Assembly: GCA_949752735.1 (NCBI GenBank)
Contig: OX457039.1
Location: forward strand, 50,798,806 to 50,862,805
Direction: 5' to 3'
From: Lumbricus terrestris
Lineage: Eukaryota > Annelida > Clitellata > Crassiclitellata > Lumbricidae
DNA length: 64,000 nucleotides
Shown here: positions 26,070-36,908 of the stretch, piece by piece
Layout of the letters: each line of letters begins with the position of its first letter
Position numbering within the stretch: position 1 is the stretch's first letter
Program-made: the position numbers and the translations under genes
Notes under the pieces: generated by a model
Databases searched by the model: none
Seen by the model: the letters and a program-made list of their open reading frames with translations, nothing else
What the model was told of the DNA's origin: nothing

Positions 26070-26828
26070 ATTCTCAATAAAGACTCCTCAAAAGTATATT
26101 CTGCTACCGGGTGTTAGGGTATACGTGATCCCGTGGCGTTTGTGATTAGAGTTGGCAATTTCTGCAGCTCCAGTAATTATTAAAGGAGTGATCAGATGAT
26201 AATAGATTAGGTGACTTGAATTATCCAGGCGCTGTTTGAATCACAAGCAGATGGCCAAACATTGTCTGTGCCAACACACTTGCTCCCTAGAGACGTAACA
26301 ATATGCCATGGCCAACTTCCGACATAATCCAGAACCTTTGCAGAAAATCCCGCACACCTTTGTATATATACACAAAGCGCCTGTGTTCTCACATGTTCTC
26401 TGTGCGTTTGTATATACACAAACGGGGTCATCTGCTTAATTTATAAATCTAAATTTGTAATCTTTTTACGTTTGATATGACGTATTGAAACGGTGTTATG
26501 TATCGACTACAATGGCGAACAATGAATGGCCTGTAGCTTTTGTTATTCTTCACCGGCATTTCTCTGCAGCCGTGTGGTCGCCTTATCGCGCCAAACTGGG
26601 TTGTGTGAAACGAGTCTTATCTCCCCTTTTGCCGCCTTATCTTGGTCTTCCTCTCATCGCCTGCGTTTAATCCATTCGTCTGTCCTGATGTGATATAAAC
26701 TTCCAAGTCTCCCCCACCCGACGACTACAGCTAATATCAACCGGTCCGACCCCTTCCCTCGCAGTAGGGCACAATGTAGATATATATACTCACAACTTTT
26801 GTCAAAACAATAATAGACGATGATATCT
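26070..26828. other. Anonymous DNA, no gene seen
   Basis: A small repeat, TTTGTATATACACAAA-like, occurs near 26358 and 26407. Confidence 0.35.
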
Positions 26829-26831
26829 GCG

Positions 26832-26899
<68 letters not shown>

Positions 26900-26986
26900 C
26901 ACATACACATTCATGTACACACGCACACAAACATACAGGACAATGCACACATACATATATACATGCATACATGCATGCATACATGG

Positions 26987-27017
<31 letters not shown>

Positions 27018-27115
27018 CATACATACATACGTATTCACACATACATATATACATACATACATGGATAAATTTGTACATATATACATGTACAATTGTACAT
27101 ACATACATATATGCA
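26829..27115. repeat. GC/AC microsatellite followed by CATA repeats
   Basis: A GCGCGC start, then CA to about 26897, then CATA tracts. GT repeats follow at 27155-27232. Confidence 0.93.
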
Positions 27116-27804
27116 GAAGGAGCAATTATAGTCCCTATAGACATGTGCGCACGTGTGTGAGTGTGTGTGTGTATGTGTGAGTGTGTGTGTGTCTGTGTGA
27201 GTGTGTGTGTGTGTCCGTGTGTGTGTGTGTTGTAAGGTATATTTGTTTACATATAAACATGTATACGAAGGAGAAGCGTGAGGCGAGGTTTTCTGCAGAC
27301 GAACAAACGAGTCTAGGCTTTAAAATTTAAAAATGAAAAAATTGACATGAACTCTAATTTAGAACTGCAGTCACCGCAAGCTACACGACAAAAAAAAAAT
27401 AAGAGGATGTGTAAAGTTAAAGTCCTGAATATTTGGATGGCAAGACAGAGATTAGAAGGAAGTGAAGAAGGCGATGAAGTATAGAAGGCAGAGACAGAGG
27501 AAGGGAGAGGAGGAGATAAGAAGGAAGGAGCAAGTAAGGGATAGAAGGTGAAAAGGCGGAAGATTAGGGGAGTGCGGAAGAAGTATAGCAGGAAGAAAGG
27601 TGGAAGAAAAGAAGGGGATAGGACAAAAGGGGAGAGGGAAGGAGACAGAAAGATAGAAAACAGAAATAAAGGCGGTTCGGTACCCATACACCGGGCTGAC
27701 TTTTTTTAATTGTGATGTCGGGATGCGCTGGCTTATAATAATATAGGGTTTGGTTGGTCTCTGCTGGGTGCATCATATCTTACACTGTTGCTGCTTAAGC
27801 CACG

Positions 27805-28080
27805 GATCCAATTTCACACACAGAGAGATGTGTGTCATGCAGCGAGAACGATGGTTCTCTTGAAATCACACACTGCGTCACACTCACACACCTTCTCAAG
27901 CCTTCGCTCTCATTTAAACGAGTGGGACAAGAATTTGAATGCTATACCAGACGAAAACGATACACAGGCGGCTACTCAAAGCGGAAATTCTGACGAAGCT
28001 TTAACACAAAGACCATCACTGTTGACTTCCACACAGCTGCCAGTGTAATTACTTAGTCTACTTCCCGTGCCTTAATAAAC
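27805..28080 (+). repeat. Copy A of a duplicated coding-like segment
   Basis: An open frame (27788-28048) ends WDKNLNAIPDENDTQAATQS and then TSTQLPV before a stop. The segment is clearly related to 31555-31830, where WDKNLSSIPAANDTQA can be read, with extra stops and shifts. Copy A is intact over about 86 codons. The two copies lie on either side of the LTR element but outside its LTRs. It may be the end of an old transposon protein or a duplicated host exon; family not recognised. Confidence 0.55.
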
Positions 28081-28150
28081 TTCCGCTCTATGCTCTATTG
28101 TACAACGCTCTTAATATCAGCAGTTATGATAATGCTTGAGCTATAAAAAT

Positions 28151-28280
28151 TGTAATGTTCGTATAACATTATTTGATATGTTTTATTAACATAAGACGAC
28201 ATGATGTGAACACGAGTCTAGTCCGGAAACAACACTACCCCAGACCCTATATCGAAGAGTCCTCGTTCACATATGTTACA
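28151..28280 (-). repeat. 3' LTR (130 bp)
   Basis: The downstream LTR of the minus-strand retrotransposon. It has TG...CA ends and appears identical to the copy at 30858-30987. 130 bp is short for a gypsy-class LTR. Confidence 0.93.
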
Positions 28281-28535
28281 TCTCCCCTTTTAAAGTAATT
28301 ATAGTGTGGCTCTATCAAAGTCATTATTCACAGTGTTACAAAAGAGGGTGACTATATCGAAGTCATTATTCGCAGTGTTACAAACAGGGTGACTCTATAT
28401 CGAAGTCATTATTCACAGTGTTACAAAAAAGGGGTGACTATATCGAAGTCATTATTTGCAGTGTTACAAACAGGGTCTCTATATCGAAGAGTCATTATTC
28501 GCATATTTTACATCTCCACTTTACAATAATTAAAG
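28281..28535 (-). repeat. Tandem LTR-end-like repeats inside the retrotransposon
   Basis: Four to five degenerate units of roughly 50-60 bp, each containing ATATCGAAG, GTCATTATTC and a GTTACA-like end. They resemble the terminal part of the LTR (ATATCGAAGAGTCCTCGTTC then ATATGTTACA). The copy at 28491-28530 also repeats the LTR-to-purine-tract junction (TTTTACATCTCCACTTT versus GTTACATCTCCCCTTTT). This is the region between the pol ORF stop and the 3' LTR. Confidence 0.75.
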
Positions 28536-28538
28536 GAT

Positions 28539-30590
28539 TTAGTTCAAATGGTAATCACTAAATCTAACAGGAAGCTTAGAGGTCCTACCACTCCGAGTTT
28601 TCACGTTCGAAATAAATCCACTTGTTTCGGTATTTTCCATTGCGGATTGATTATCAGATGATCTTGCCAGTGCTTGGGAATCAGGAGCCGAAGGTTCTAT
28701 TACTTCGCCTTGATCTTGAACCTGAGCTGCGATATCCTCCATTGGAGGTCTTCTGCCAGGTGGATCTTCTTTGGTTTGTATGAGATCCCTTCTGTTTCGT
28801 CTAAGGACAGACCCTTCCTCTGTGTTGACAATATATGAACGAGGGGCAGAGTGCGCTCGACTCACTTCTCCACGTGTCCAAGTTCCATTATGTTGAACAC
28901 GAACATTGGCTTTTCTGGCTCTTTCTAGAACCTTTCTCAATATTAAATCATGTTGTGTGTCATCCTCGGCAGCAATAATCAAGTCATCGAAAACAATGAA
29001 AACACCGTCTATGTCTGCAAAGATCTCAAGACTTCGTTTCTGAAAAACTTCAGGCGCTGAAGTGATTCCAAATGGAAGTCTCCGAAATGAGAATCTTCCA
29101 AAAGGAGTATTAAATGTACAGAGCCTACAACTGTCATCGTCCAGCTTCACTTGCCAGAATCCATCCTTCATATCGATAATGCTGAAGACTTTTTTGCCAT
29201 GAAGCTTTGGAAGAATATCTTCACAGGTCGGAATTGCGAAGTGTTCTCTCTTTATTGCTTTGTTCAAATCTCTTGGATCTAAACACAATCTCAGTGACCC
29301 ATCTTTCTTTTCCACAATCAGTAGACTGTTTACCCAGTCGGTGGGTTCATCTCTTTTTTCTATGATACCACTGTGGACCAAACTTTCTAATTTCTGTTTT
29401 AATTTTGGTTGAAGTGCTAATGGAACGCGTCTTGGTGGATGAATCACTGGTTGAATTGCTGGATCTACTGAGATATGATGTTCTTTTGATAACTCCCCAA
29501 CGCCTTTAAACACATCGTCAAATTCATCCAACAATTTACTGGCAGTGTTCATTTCTCTATGTGTGGTGAACGAATCAATTCTGCTCACAATATTCAGGCT
29601 GCAACACGAGGCTAACCCCAGGATCGTTGGTGCTCGAGAATCAACAATGTAGAATTCTAGAACGTGTTTCTTGTCTTTTATTCTGGCCTCGAGCACTGTG
29701 ATTCCCAATGGTTGTATTTTATTGTTCCCATAAGCAGTAAGTACTGTTTTCGTCTTTTGTAACCTACGGTTTCCCGGAATTCTTTCAAACACAGTGGCTG
29801 GCATTACATTCGCTTCTGCACCTGTGTCCAATTTGCATTTGACTGTTTGACCATTGATTACTATGTCCATCCACCAACTATTTGCGTGATTCGTATCCTT
29901 TGAACAAAAGTTTGTTGCCACCTCTCCTATGTCAAAATCATGAACATCAAGTTCTAGCGAATGGAGGGCTGCTCTGGATGAACTATGGGATATTTCCGAA
30001 TTTTTATCTCTCGAATTTTTATCTCTCATACTGACCCTGCTGGACGCTCTGCACATCTTTCCGAAGTGATTCTCTTTTTTACAGCTATGACAAATTTTCC
30101 CGAATGCCGGACACTGCCTAGGCGGATGCCTGGAGCCACACTTTCCACAAATGCTTCTGTTTGAGCTATATTCTCTATCGTTCTTTTGGGACGAAAAATC
30201 TTTTTCTGATTTTAGTGCATTTATAGCTGTTGAGTCATCACCTCTGATCAACTTCAGTTGTTCTGCTGTGGCTTCCGCTGCTCTGCAAACCTGTAGTGCT
30301 TTCGTTAGTGACAAATCAGGTTCTCTAAGCAGCCGTTCTTGCAAACGAGAGTCTGTGCACCCAAGGACAACTCTATCTCGAATTAATGATTCCTCCTGAT
30401 CACCAAACTCACAGGTTTTGGCACGGAGACGCAAGGTTGTAACAAATCCATCTATTGATTCAACAGGTGCCTGAACGCACTTCCAAAACTGAAATCGCTC
30501 AAAAACCACATTCTTTCTTGGTGAGCAATAATCGCTAAACTTTGCTTTTACTACGTTCATTTTGTGTTTGTCCTTCATCACCAATGGCAC
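28539..30590 (-). CDS. Gag-protease-RT polyprotein fused to integrase C-terminal tail
   Basis: A 683-codon open frame on the minus strand. Residues about 1-130 are the gag core. Residues 148-180 are zinc knuckles (CGKCGSRHPPRQC and CHSCKKENHFGKMC). An aspartic protease carries LDTGAEANVMP near 254-264. Reverse transcriptase spans about 405-560, with LRLCLDPRDLN, FSIIDMKDGFWQ, LPFGITSAPE and the catalytic FDDL at 534-537. At about residue 563 the frame passes straight into a tail (VQHNGTWTRG, PRSYIVNTEEG, LRRNRRDLI) normally found after the integrase core. The RT thumb, RNase H and catalytic integrase are therefore deleted in frame. The family resembles K02A2.6-like gypsy elements of invertebrates. 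The gag start lies in another frame (30768). Confidence 0.9.
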   Translation of the reverse strand: MPLVMKDKHKMNVVKAKFSDYCSPRKNVVFERFQFWKCVQAPVESIDGFVTTLRLRAKTCEFGDQEESLIRDRVVLGCTDSRLQERLLREPDLSLTKALQVCRAAEATAEQLKLIRGDDSTAINALKSEKDFSSQKNDREYSSNRSICGKCGSRHPPRQCPAFGKICHSCKKENHFGKMCRASSRVSMRDKNSRDKNSEISHSSSRAALHSLELDVHDFDIGEVATNFCSKDTNHANSWWMDIVINGQTVKCKLDTGAEANVMPATVFERIPGNRRLQKTKTVLTAYGNNKIQPLGITVLEARIKDKKHVLEFYIVDSRAPTILGLASCCSLNIVSRIDSFTTHREMNTASKLLDEFDDVFKGVGELSKEHHISVDPAIQPVIHPPRRVPLALQPKLKQKLESLVHSGIIEKRDEPTDWVNSLLIVEKKDGSLRLCLDPRDLNKAIKREHFAIPTCEDILPKLHGKKVFSIIDMKDGFWQVKLDDDSCRLCTFNTPFGRFSFRRLPFGITSAPEVFQKRSLEIFADIDGVFIVFDDLIIAAEDDTQHDLILRKVLERARKANVRVQHNGTWTRGEVSRAHSAPRSYIVNTEEGSVLRRNRRDLIQTKEDPPGRRPPMEDIAAQVQDQGEVIEPSAPDSQALARSSDNQSAMENTETSGFISNVKTRSGRTSKLPVRFSDYHLN

Positions 30591-30768
30591 TTAAAAACAT
30601 CGCCACTTGGATTTTTTCCGGAAGTTCATCGGATCGAGAAGCAAGAAGAAATAATTCAAATTTCTGTAGCCATACCTTCCACGCTTCTTCTACATTTCCG
30701 CCATCGAGTTTCAACGACGCGGGCGGTTGGAATCCTTTATTGTATGAGTCAGCCATTGTTCCGAACAT
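30535..30768 (-). pseudogene. Gag N-terminus, out of frame with the main ORF
   Basis: Starts MADSYNKGFQPPASLKLDGG and continues VWLQKFELFLLASRSDEL, the usual opening of gag in K02A2.6-like elements, with ATGs at 30768 and 30756. It runs to IGDEG, then changes into the wrong frame, while the downstream gag (KMNVVKAKFSDYCSPRKNV) continues in the next frame. Family gags usually have about a dozen residues between these points, so a small deletion plus frameshift is likely. Whether translation bridges it is unknown. Confidence 0.8.
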
Positions 30769-30857
30769 TAGACTACAACTTTCTGTTTAAATTTTCTCAA
30801 AACGTTCAAAGAGGTTCGTATCACAATTCTTTCAAGAATTAATTTTCGACTGCGCCA

Positions 30858-30987
30858 TGTAATGTTCGTATAACATTATTTGATATGTTTTATTAACATA
30901 AGACGACATGATGTGAACACGAGTCTAGTCCGGAAACAACACTACCCCAGACCCTATATCGAAGAGTCCTCGTTCACATATGTTACA
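30858..30987 (-). repeat. 5' LTR (130 bp)
   Basis: The upstream LTR of the minus-strand retrotransposon, identical by eye to 28151-28280. It is followed on the minus strand by the primer-binding-like TGGCGCAGTCG and by target duplication AAAAT on its outer side. Confidence 0.93.
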
Positions 30988-31188
30988 AAAATAGCCCTAA
31001 TATAGAGACATAATAGATAATACATAAGGGAATTATATTTAATATATGAAATAGTGTTTAATATTAATAAAAATAATGATAACAATAATAGTGGATTTAA
31101 AAGGCGCTATAGCAGTTGTGCAGTATAATAAATCATGTATAATTGGAGTTGGGTCTGTTCACTGGTCCAGAGTTTCAGTCTTTGCGAG

Positions 31189-31219
<31 letters not shown>

Positions 31220-31554
31220 CATATATATATGTATATATATATATCGTCGTTTCTTAGCAGGTGCCATGGCCGTGACGAACATCTGAAAATTATAAGTAAA
31301 AAATCCAGAGGGAGGTAGGGGCAGCTCGTCTGGCCCCTCTTTCGTTGTCTATAATACCGCTTCTGCGTCGTAGAGGTCTGCGCTAAGGCTGATTAGACAT
31401 GCGCGATTATGCAACAGCATGAGCATTTACGACGCCTAAAATTGCATAGATTCGCATACAGTCACTGACAGATGCATGTATAAGTATACAAATATAGTGG
31501 CCTACATCTGCGTAGATGTGAATCAGTTTTCTGGTTTTTTGTTCTGACACACAA

Positions 31555-31830
31555 ACAGGAATCTAATTCCGCATTCAGAGAGATGATGCCTATATGCAGG
31601 CTATGCAGAGAGACTGCTGTTTCCCCTGAATTCTTACTGCGTCACATACCCGCCTATGATTTCTTTTTCACTTAGGCCTAAACAGGTGGGATAAGAATTT
31701 AAGTTCTATACCAGCTGCAAATGACACACAGGCCTGCTTATGGTGAAGTTCTAATAAGACAAAAGCCACAACTCTTGCCTTCACAGCAGCCAATAAATAA
31801 TGTACTTCTATTTCCGTTTACCATGAAATT
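31555..31830 (+). pseudogene. Copy B of the duplicated coding-like segment, decayed
   Basis: Shares with 27805-28080 the order ACACACA..AGAGAGATG, CTGCGTCACA, GGGATAAGAATTTAAG, CTATACCAG, ACACACAGGC and CTTCACAGCAGCCA. Frames are interrupted, so it is not coding as it stands. About 3.7 kb separates the two copies, or 0.9 kb without the inserted LTR element. Confidence 0.55.
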
Positions 31831-31847
31831 CCGAAACTCCGACACTT

Positions 31848-31945
31848 GTTGCACTCGGCTATAGTGCCAGTCCTAAGCCTGAATAAAGGAGGAGGGCGAC
31901 GCTAATGGTCTGTGCTACTACACAATATCGTTAGACTGCAACTAC
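31848..31945. repeat. Dispersed repeat U, copy in reverse orientation
   Basis: GTTGCACTC, TGCCAGTCCTAAGCC, GGAGGGCGACGCTAATGGTC and GTTAGACTGCAAC are the reverse complement of repeat U, diverged. Confidence 0.65.
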
Positions 31946-31999
31946 TATCATTAATAAAATTCCGCTTTTCTCTTTCTCTTATTAATTTATATTCGTTGC

Positions 32000-32342
32000 C
32001 TCCTCCTCCTCCTCCTCCTCCTCCTCCTCCTGCTCCTCCTTCTTCTTCTCCTCCTACTTGTACTCCTACACCTACTTCTACTCCTTCACCTACTTGTACT
32101 CCTACACCTACTTCTACGCGTACTCCTTCACCTACTTCTACTCTTACACCTACTTCTATAGTATACGCGTACTCCTTCACATATACTTCTACTCCTACAC
32201 CTACTTCTACGCGTACTCCTTCACCTACTTCTACTCCTACACCTACTTCTACGCGTACTCCTTCACCTACTTCTACTCCTACACCTACTTCTACGCGTAC
32301 TTCTTCACCTACTTCTACTCCTACACCTACTCTTGTTCCTAC
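32000..32342. repeat. CTCCTACACCTACTTCTA minisatellite
   Basis: Starts as a CTC triplet run and passes into units of about 18 and 36 bp, CCTACTTCTACTCCTACA with a periodic ACGCGTACTCCTTC variant. No gene. Confidence 0.9.
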
Positions 32343-32349
32343 GTCGTAT

Positions 32350-33870
32350 ACAGAACATTGGGTTTAACGCTGACTATAGCTTGAGCACCCGTAGAGATTT
32401 CTGCAGGAAGGGCAAAACACAGTGGCCAAGGTTAAATGTTTTCGCGAGCACTTTAAATATGCAAGGATGGTAATTAAGAATATGGGTATTTTTCATAGCG
32501 ATTTCTAAATGTAAATTTTTCAATTTCTCCTTGTGCATCATTAGTAGCCTATCAGTACTGCCTTAGTGCAAAGAAATTAGTCAAAAAACCAAAAGTAGTT
32601 ATTAAAAATTGGTGTCAATTTTCCCCCTTGCCAATATATGTGCGGACGGATTTCGCGGCCCAGGAAATCGTCTACGGTTACGCCTCATAGATGAAGCCAG
32701 ACAACTACATGTACAATTGTGCATGACATGCCTGAACTGACGTCTTCAGACGAAGAAAAAGAAGAAGCGCTGATCCAAACGATCGACCAGAAGCCGACTA
32801 TATTCTCTGTTCTCTTCATAAAGGTTGCTGTCGAATAGACTAGTAACTCATGTATCATACAACTCAGCCGTCTGCTGATGTCTCTTGCCTTTCCTTCTCT
32901 GTCTGTCTGTCACACTATGTATCTCTTTCTGTCTGTCGCTCGCTATCTCTCCATCTCTGTCGGCCTGCGGGGCACCTCGCCACGCAGTAGCAGCGGCATC
33001 GGTGCAGCATTTGTGAACATCTGTTGGACGGTGATGCCGCCGCGTTAGACGTGAAGGTGAGGGTTAATAGCGGTTTGCGAAGTGTATACTTCGAAAACGC
33101 CCGAAGGAGGCATAATGAGAGGATGACTGATGGTAGAGAGGGAGAGAGAAGCGGATGGCAGAGGGATGGAAGACGACTGCTGAAGTTGTGTTCGTTGATG
33201 TTAAGTGGTAAGAAGATGAGGTCTATACAGCGTGGCTACCTAATTCTCTGGACGCCGGTGCCGCCGCCGACGACTGCAGGAGTATCGTGTGCACATTGCG
33301 AAGCGCGGATAAAAGTTATTAACACAATATTATGCTACACCTGGACTAACACACGTCGGCCTCTCTGCCGAGACTCAGTTATCGCCTTTTCATGTCGTAT
33401 CGGTGTATCGGATCGGCAGACGGTCAAAGGAACATCACCCATCCATCGTTGATACATTTGGTCTTCGTGGCTGCAGTGGACGCGACCTTGTGGTCAATAA
33501 TTATTGGAGGTGGGTGCGCCGCTTGAACACGCTGAGTTTAATGCGACAAATGCACTTTCTTCGTCTCTGCTGCTTCTAGAAACAGCAATCAACAAGTCAA
33601 TGTTGTATTGTCAGACGCGCTGCATAGACCCGACCGGAGCCGAATAGGGTGTGGTTCTGTGTTCGGTAAATTTCAGGCGAAAGACAGTTATGATAGCCAC
33701 ATTACTTGAGATCCGTCCCGACGTATTTAGTCCATGCATGCGCTTGCAGACATAACTGCTCCATAGTTTGACATGCATTGTGTATATAAGTTCTGCTTCT
33801 GTTGAATGAGAGAAGACATCATTCGCAATGGTCATTTAAAATATCAGCATTCAGGATACCTCAATAATTA
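32350..33870. other. Anonymous DNA, CpG-richer at 32960-33460
   Basis: A 142-codon frame at 33024-33452 lacks recognisable motifs. A good donor (AAG then GTGAGG) near 33054 makes a noncoding first exon conceivable but unsupported. Confidence 0.25.
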
Positions 33871-33871
33871 C

Positions 33872-34011
33872 CAGGGTGAGAATTTTGCCGGGGGTTGGGA
33901 CTTCAACCCCCAGTCTTTCCTCGAGCGCCATAGTAAAGTCTGCTTTTCACACCCGAATTCCAAGTGGATCATAGTCCAACCCCCATTTATTCTTCCACAA
34001 TTCTCACACTG
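33872..34011. mobile_element. MITE family M, copy 2 (140 bp)
   Basis: Ends CAGGGTGAGAATTTTGCC and CACAATTCTCACACTG, same family as 9679-9828, with shared CCATAGTAAA inside. A small GGGGGTTGGGACTTCAACCC hairpin lies near its left end. Confidence 0.65.
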
Positions 34012-34400
34012 ACGACATTATAAGCTTCATCATGAAGCTAGGGAAGCGAACACAATCGTCTTATTTGCTTCGAAGGCATGTCTTTTCCACTCTGCTTCCC
34101 ATAAAATAATTGGCCACCGGCTTCTAGTATATTTGATCCATGCGAGCAGTCATCCGAACACTAACGCTCATCATGCTTCAACCGATGGAATGTTTATCAT
34201 CTATGGAGTAATTCATATTCGCTGCAGGATTGCTTTGCATTTGTAAATTTGCAAGTGACTATACGTCATGCAGTGCAAATTAATACGTATACTTAAAATA
34301 GACAACCTATGCGTACGCTGTACATATGCATGTATATGTTTAGGCTATGTAAGACTAAATCTACAACCTCTGCCATTATTTCTGTATTACATCAAACATC

Positions 34401-34562
34401 AATGTATGTATGTATGTATGTATGTATGTATGTATGTATGTATGTATGTATGTATGTATGTATGTATGTATGTATGTATGTATGTATGTATGTATGTATG
34501 TATGTATGTATGTATGTATGTATGTATGTATGTATGTATGTATGTATGTATGTATGTATGCA
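34401..34562. repeat. ATGT microsatellite
   Basis: Nearly pure (ATGT)n. Confidence 0.97.
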
Positions 34563-36077
34563 TGTGTCTATGTATGTGGATGTAGTATGTTTATAGCATG
34601 AATGCAGTACATATGTATATATGTAAGTAGGTAAGTAACTCTTTATTAATCCACTTGCAAATGCGCAATGGGACATACAGCATCATCATACATCAAGTAA
34701 TACATAATTGGTAATAAAATATGTAAATTAAATCATTGGATAAGTTAAAATAATGTTATTGAATAATAGTGTCAGCATCCTGGTAATGAAGCCCTTCTGA
34801 ATTAACGAATCGCAGCGTGGTATCTATAGATTATGTGGGCGAGGTCTATATGAGAATGTTACCCATGCAGTTACCCATTCTGGTGGGAGAGGATCATGCC
34901 CGGGGTCACTGAGGCTAGCAGCAACAAGACCGTTATCAGCCTTAGAACACAACATGTTGAATGCAGTAGTATACTATTTGGCAAAAACCCGACGTATCAT
35001 AACCATAGCCATCAATTTATTGAGCCAAATAGACATGCAACACAATATTACATCAAACTAAACAATTAGATTCTAATCTCTTGGACGCAAAAGAGAACCC
35101 AGAAGGGACTGTATGTTTCCGCTTGTTAGGGCCACCTATGCACATTTTCTGGTACTAGATCGTTTACAGTTTAACTACGATTAACGCAAGTAGCGTGTGG
35201 CATCAACTGATGTTAACATTCCATTCTTGTACATTGAATCTTAACTAAGAAAACGTTTGTTCCTATTCTAAGCATCATGATACTGCATAATATACAAGTC
35301 CAAGCATTATAATGTAAAGCATCAAACCTTGACATTGAAAAATCAAGCCTAAACTTAGCTTTAAAATATAGCAGACAGAACTCTGATCCTCGTTTGCAAA
35401 ATTGTCACCAGGTTGGCGATGCATACAGTATTCGCGCGACTGTTGTGGAACGTACAACATTGTGGAGTCCGTCTCCTGTCAAAGCACGCACCACAAGTAG
35501 GCTAGACCTACTTTTTAACGTGCAGTTGTACACAAAATGTGCAGTTCTAAACGGATTTGTGCAGTTGTAGAAGCACTTCTCTACAGTAAAAACTAGCAAA
35601 AATGGTCGCTGTCCTCCGATTGGAAGTAATTTACCATGGAGGATGGGAAAGAAAAGAATGATTTGTGCAGTTCTAAAAATTCCTTAAAAACAGCCCTGGA
35701 CCTACGCGAAAAATGATCGCTTTGCTTTAGGATACATACGATGATATCAGTGTGCAAAGAGAAACCCAATCTATTGGAAAGTAGTAGACCACGAACCCTA
35801 ACTACTTCAACCCGTTCGATCCCACATCCCAGTTATGGAGGGAAGTTTCCGAAGGGGGTCGCCTAAATAATTATAGCTTCAAATGAATTGCTTTGATCAA
35901 GGCGCAAGTTGTAATTTCTAGACCATTCTGCAATGTGCGCTAGTTCTGCATCAGTATTATCAATATTTGATGCAGAAAAAAAAAATAGCCAAATGGCATT
36001 CTGTGTGCATGTATGTGTGTGTGTGCCTATTTATGCCTATTTGTGTGTATGCCTATTGTCTATGGTCATCTTGTATG
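34563..36077. other. Anonymous DNA, no gene seen
   Basis: TTTATTAATCCACTTGCAAA near 34642 may be an old element end. Otherwise nothing. Confidence 0.35.
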
Positions 36078-36085
36078 CATGCATG

Positions 36086-36199
36086 CATAGGCGCAACCAC
36101 CCTATGGGACCCACGGGACGCGTCCCCCCAACTTTTGAGTGGTCCCCTAACTTTATTATTATGGTCCCCCCCAACTTTTAGGACGTGATTGCACCTATG
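36086..36199. mobile_element. Short hAT-type MITE (114 bp)
   Basis: Ends CATAGGCGCAACCA and GATTGCACCTATG form an imperfect inverted pair. An exact 8-bp repeat CATGCATG lies on both sides (36078-36085 and 36200-36207), although that word is itself a simple alternating motif. The inside is CCCAACTTTT repeated. Confidence 0.75.
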
Positions 36200-36319
36200 C
36201 ATGCATGAGAGACTGACTTTCACTGATTAAAAGGAGCAGTCTTTCGGGAGGTTGTTTAGTGTCTGGGTCAATTCTCGATTGTTGCTATATATGTACGGAT
36301 TGTTTTGTTTCTTGCCACC

Positions 36320-36320
<1 letters not shown>

Positions 36321-36355
<35 letters not shown>
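36321..36355. repeat. CAG triplet repeat
   Basis: Nearly pure CAG run about 190 bp upstream of the candidate Delta first exon, perhaps in its 5' untranslated region. Confidence 0.9.
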
Positions 36356-36356
<1 letters not shown>

Positions 36357-36545
36357 CTGTAGCTGCATAGCATCATCAATCTGCAGACTGACCATCTCAT
36401 CATCACCGCTGCTCGATGGAGCTAGCCTACTACTCGGCCAGTAGACCTGGGTGCCCACCGCAACCCCCTCCTCCTCTGCTGCCTGAGGCAATTCGACACC
36501 TGTGAGTGGCAACCACGTTCTTGCCTCGGCTACTCGGAGAACATT

Positions 36546-36800
36546 ATGATTTCTGGGAGGACCGCGACGACCTCCATCACGACGACCACCCTGAGAAGAG
36601 CAGCAGAGGCAGAGGGAGGAGGAGAAGGGGAAGGAGGAGGAGGAGGAGGAGGAGGAGGAGGCGTTGGAGGAGGAGGGAAGGCCACCAGCTGCAGTAACAG
36701 CAGCATCAGCAGAGGGAGCAGAGGGAGCAGAGGGAGCAGCGCCTCAGGTCGAAGGATCGTCATCTTCCTGCTGATTACATTCAACATCTTCTACACGGAG
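36546..36800 (+). CDS. Candidate first coding exon (signal peptide) of the Delta gene
   Basis: An open frame begins at ATG 36546 and runs through a Gly/Glu-rich stretch (from GGA repeats) and an Arg/Ser-rich stretch. It ends in a hydrophobic segment reading [17 protein letters not shown] directly before a GT at 36801. The break is phase 0, matching the phase-0 acceptor of the MNNL exon at 45247. Joining them puts a hydrophobic core just ahead of VFCSGVFQLN, the arrangement seen in Delta proteins. Against it: the donor (GAG then GTACAT) is weak, the 68 residues before the hydrophobic core are long for a signal peptide, and the segment is low complexity. A rival candidate lies at 37676. This is inference, not a firm call. 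Confidence 0.33.
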
Positions 36801-36908
36801 GTACATATATATACATAAATATATACATATATATACATATACATATATATATATACACATATATATATATATTCATTCATATATATATATACATATATAT
36901 ATACATGT
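36801..36908. repeat. TATATACA microsatellite
   Basis: TA-rich with CATA units; abuts the candidate donor at 36801. Confidence 0.9.

Larger units (their letters stand above)
28151..30987 (-). mobile_element. Ty3/gypsy-class LTR retrotransposon, internally deleted, very young
   Basis: A complete LTR-to-LTR unit. Both 130-bp LTRs begin TGTAATGTTCG and end ATATGTTACA on the + strand and read identical by eye over their whole length. A 5-bp target duplication AAAAT flanks the element (28146-28150 and 30988-30992). On the minus strand the 5' LTR is followed by TGGCGCAGTCGAAAA, a likely tRNA primer-binding site. The 3' LTR is preceded by the purine tract AAAAGGGGAGA. Inside are gag, protease and part of reverse transcriptase, but RNase H and integrase cores are missing. 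Identical LTRs mean a recent insertion, so this defective copy was probably mobilised by enzymes from a full-length relative. Confidence 0.93.

Noticed and set aside
33024..33452. 142-codon frame as a gene
   Set aside because: No recognisable domain, no clear start context, composition like its surroundings.
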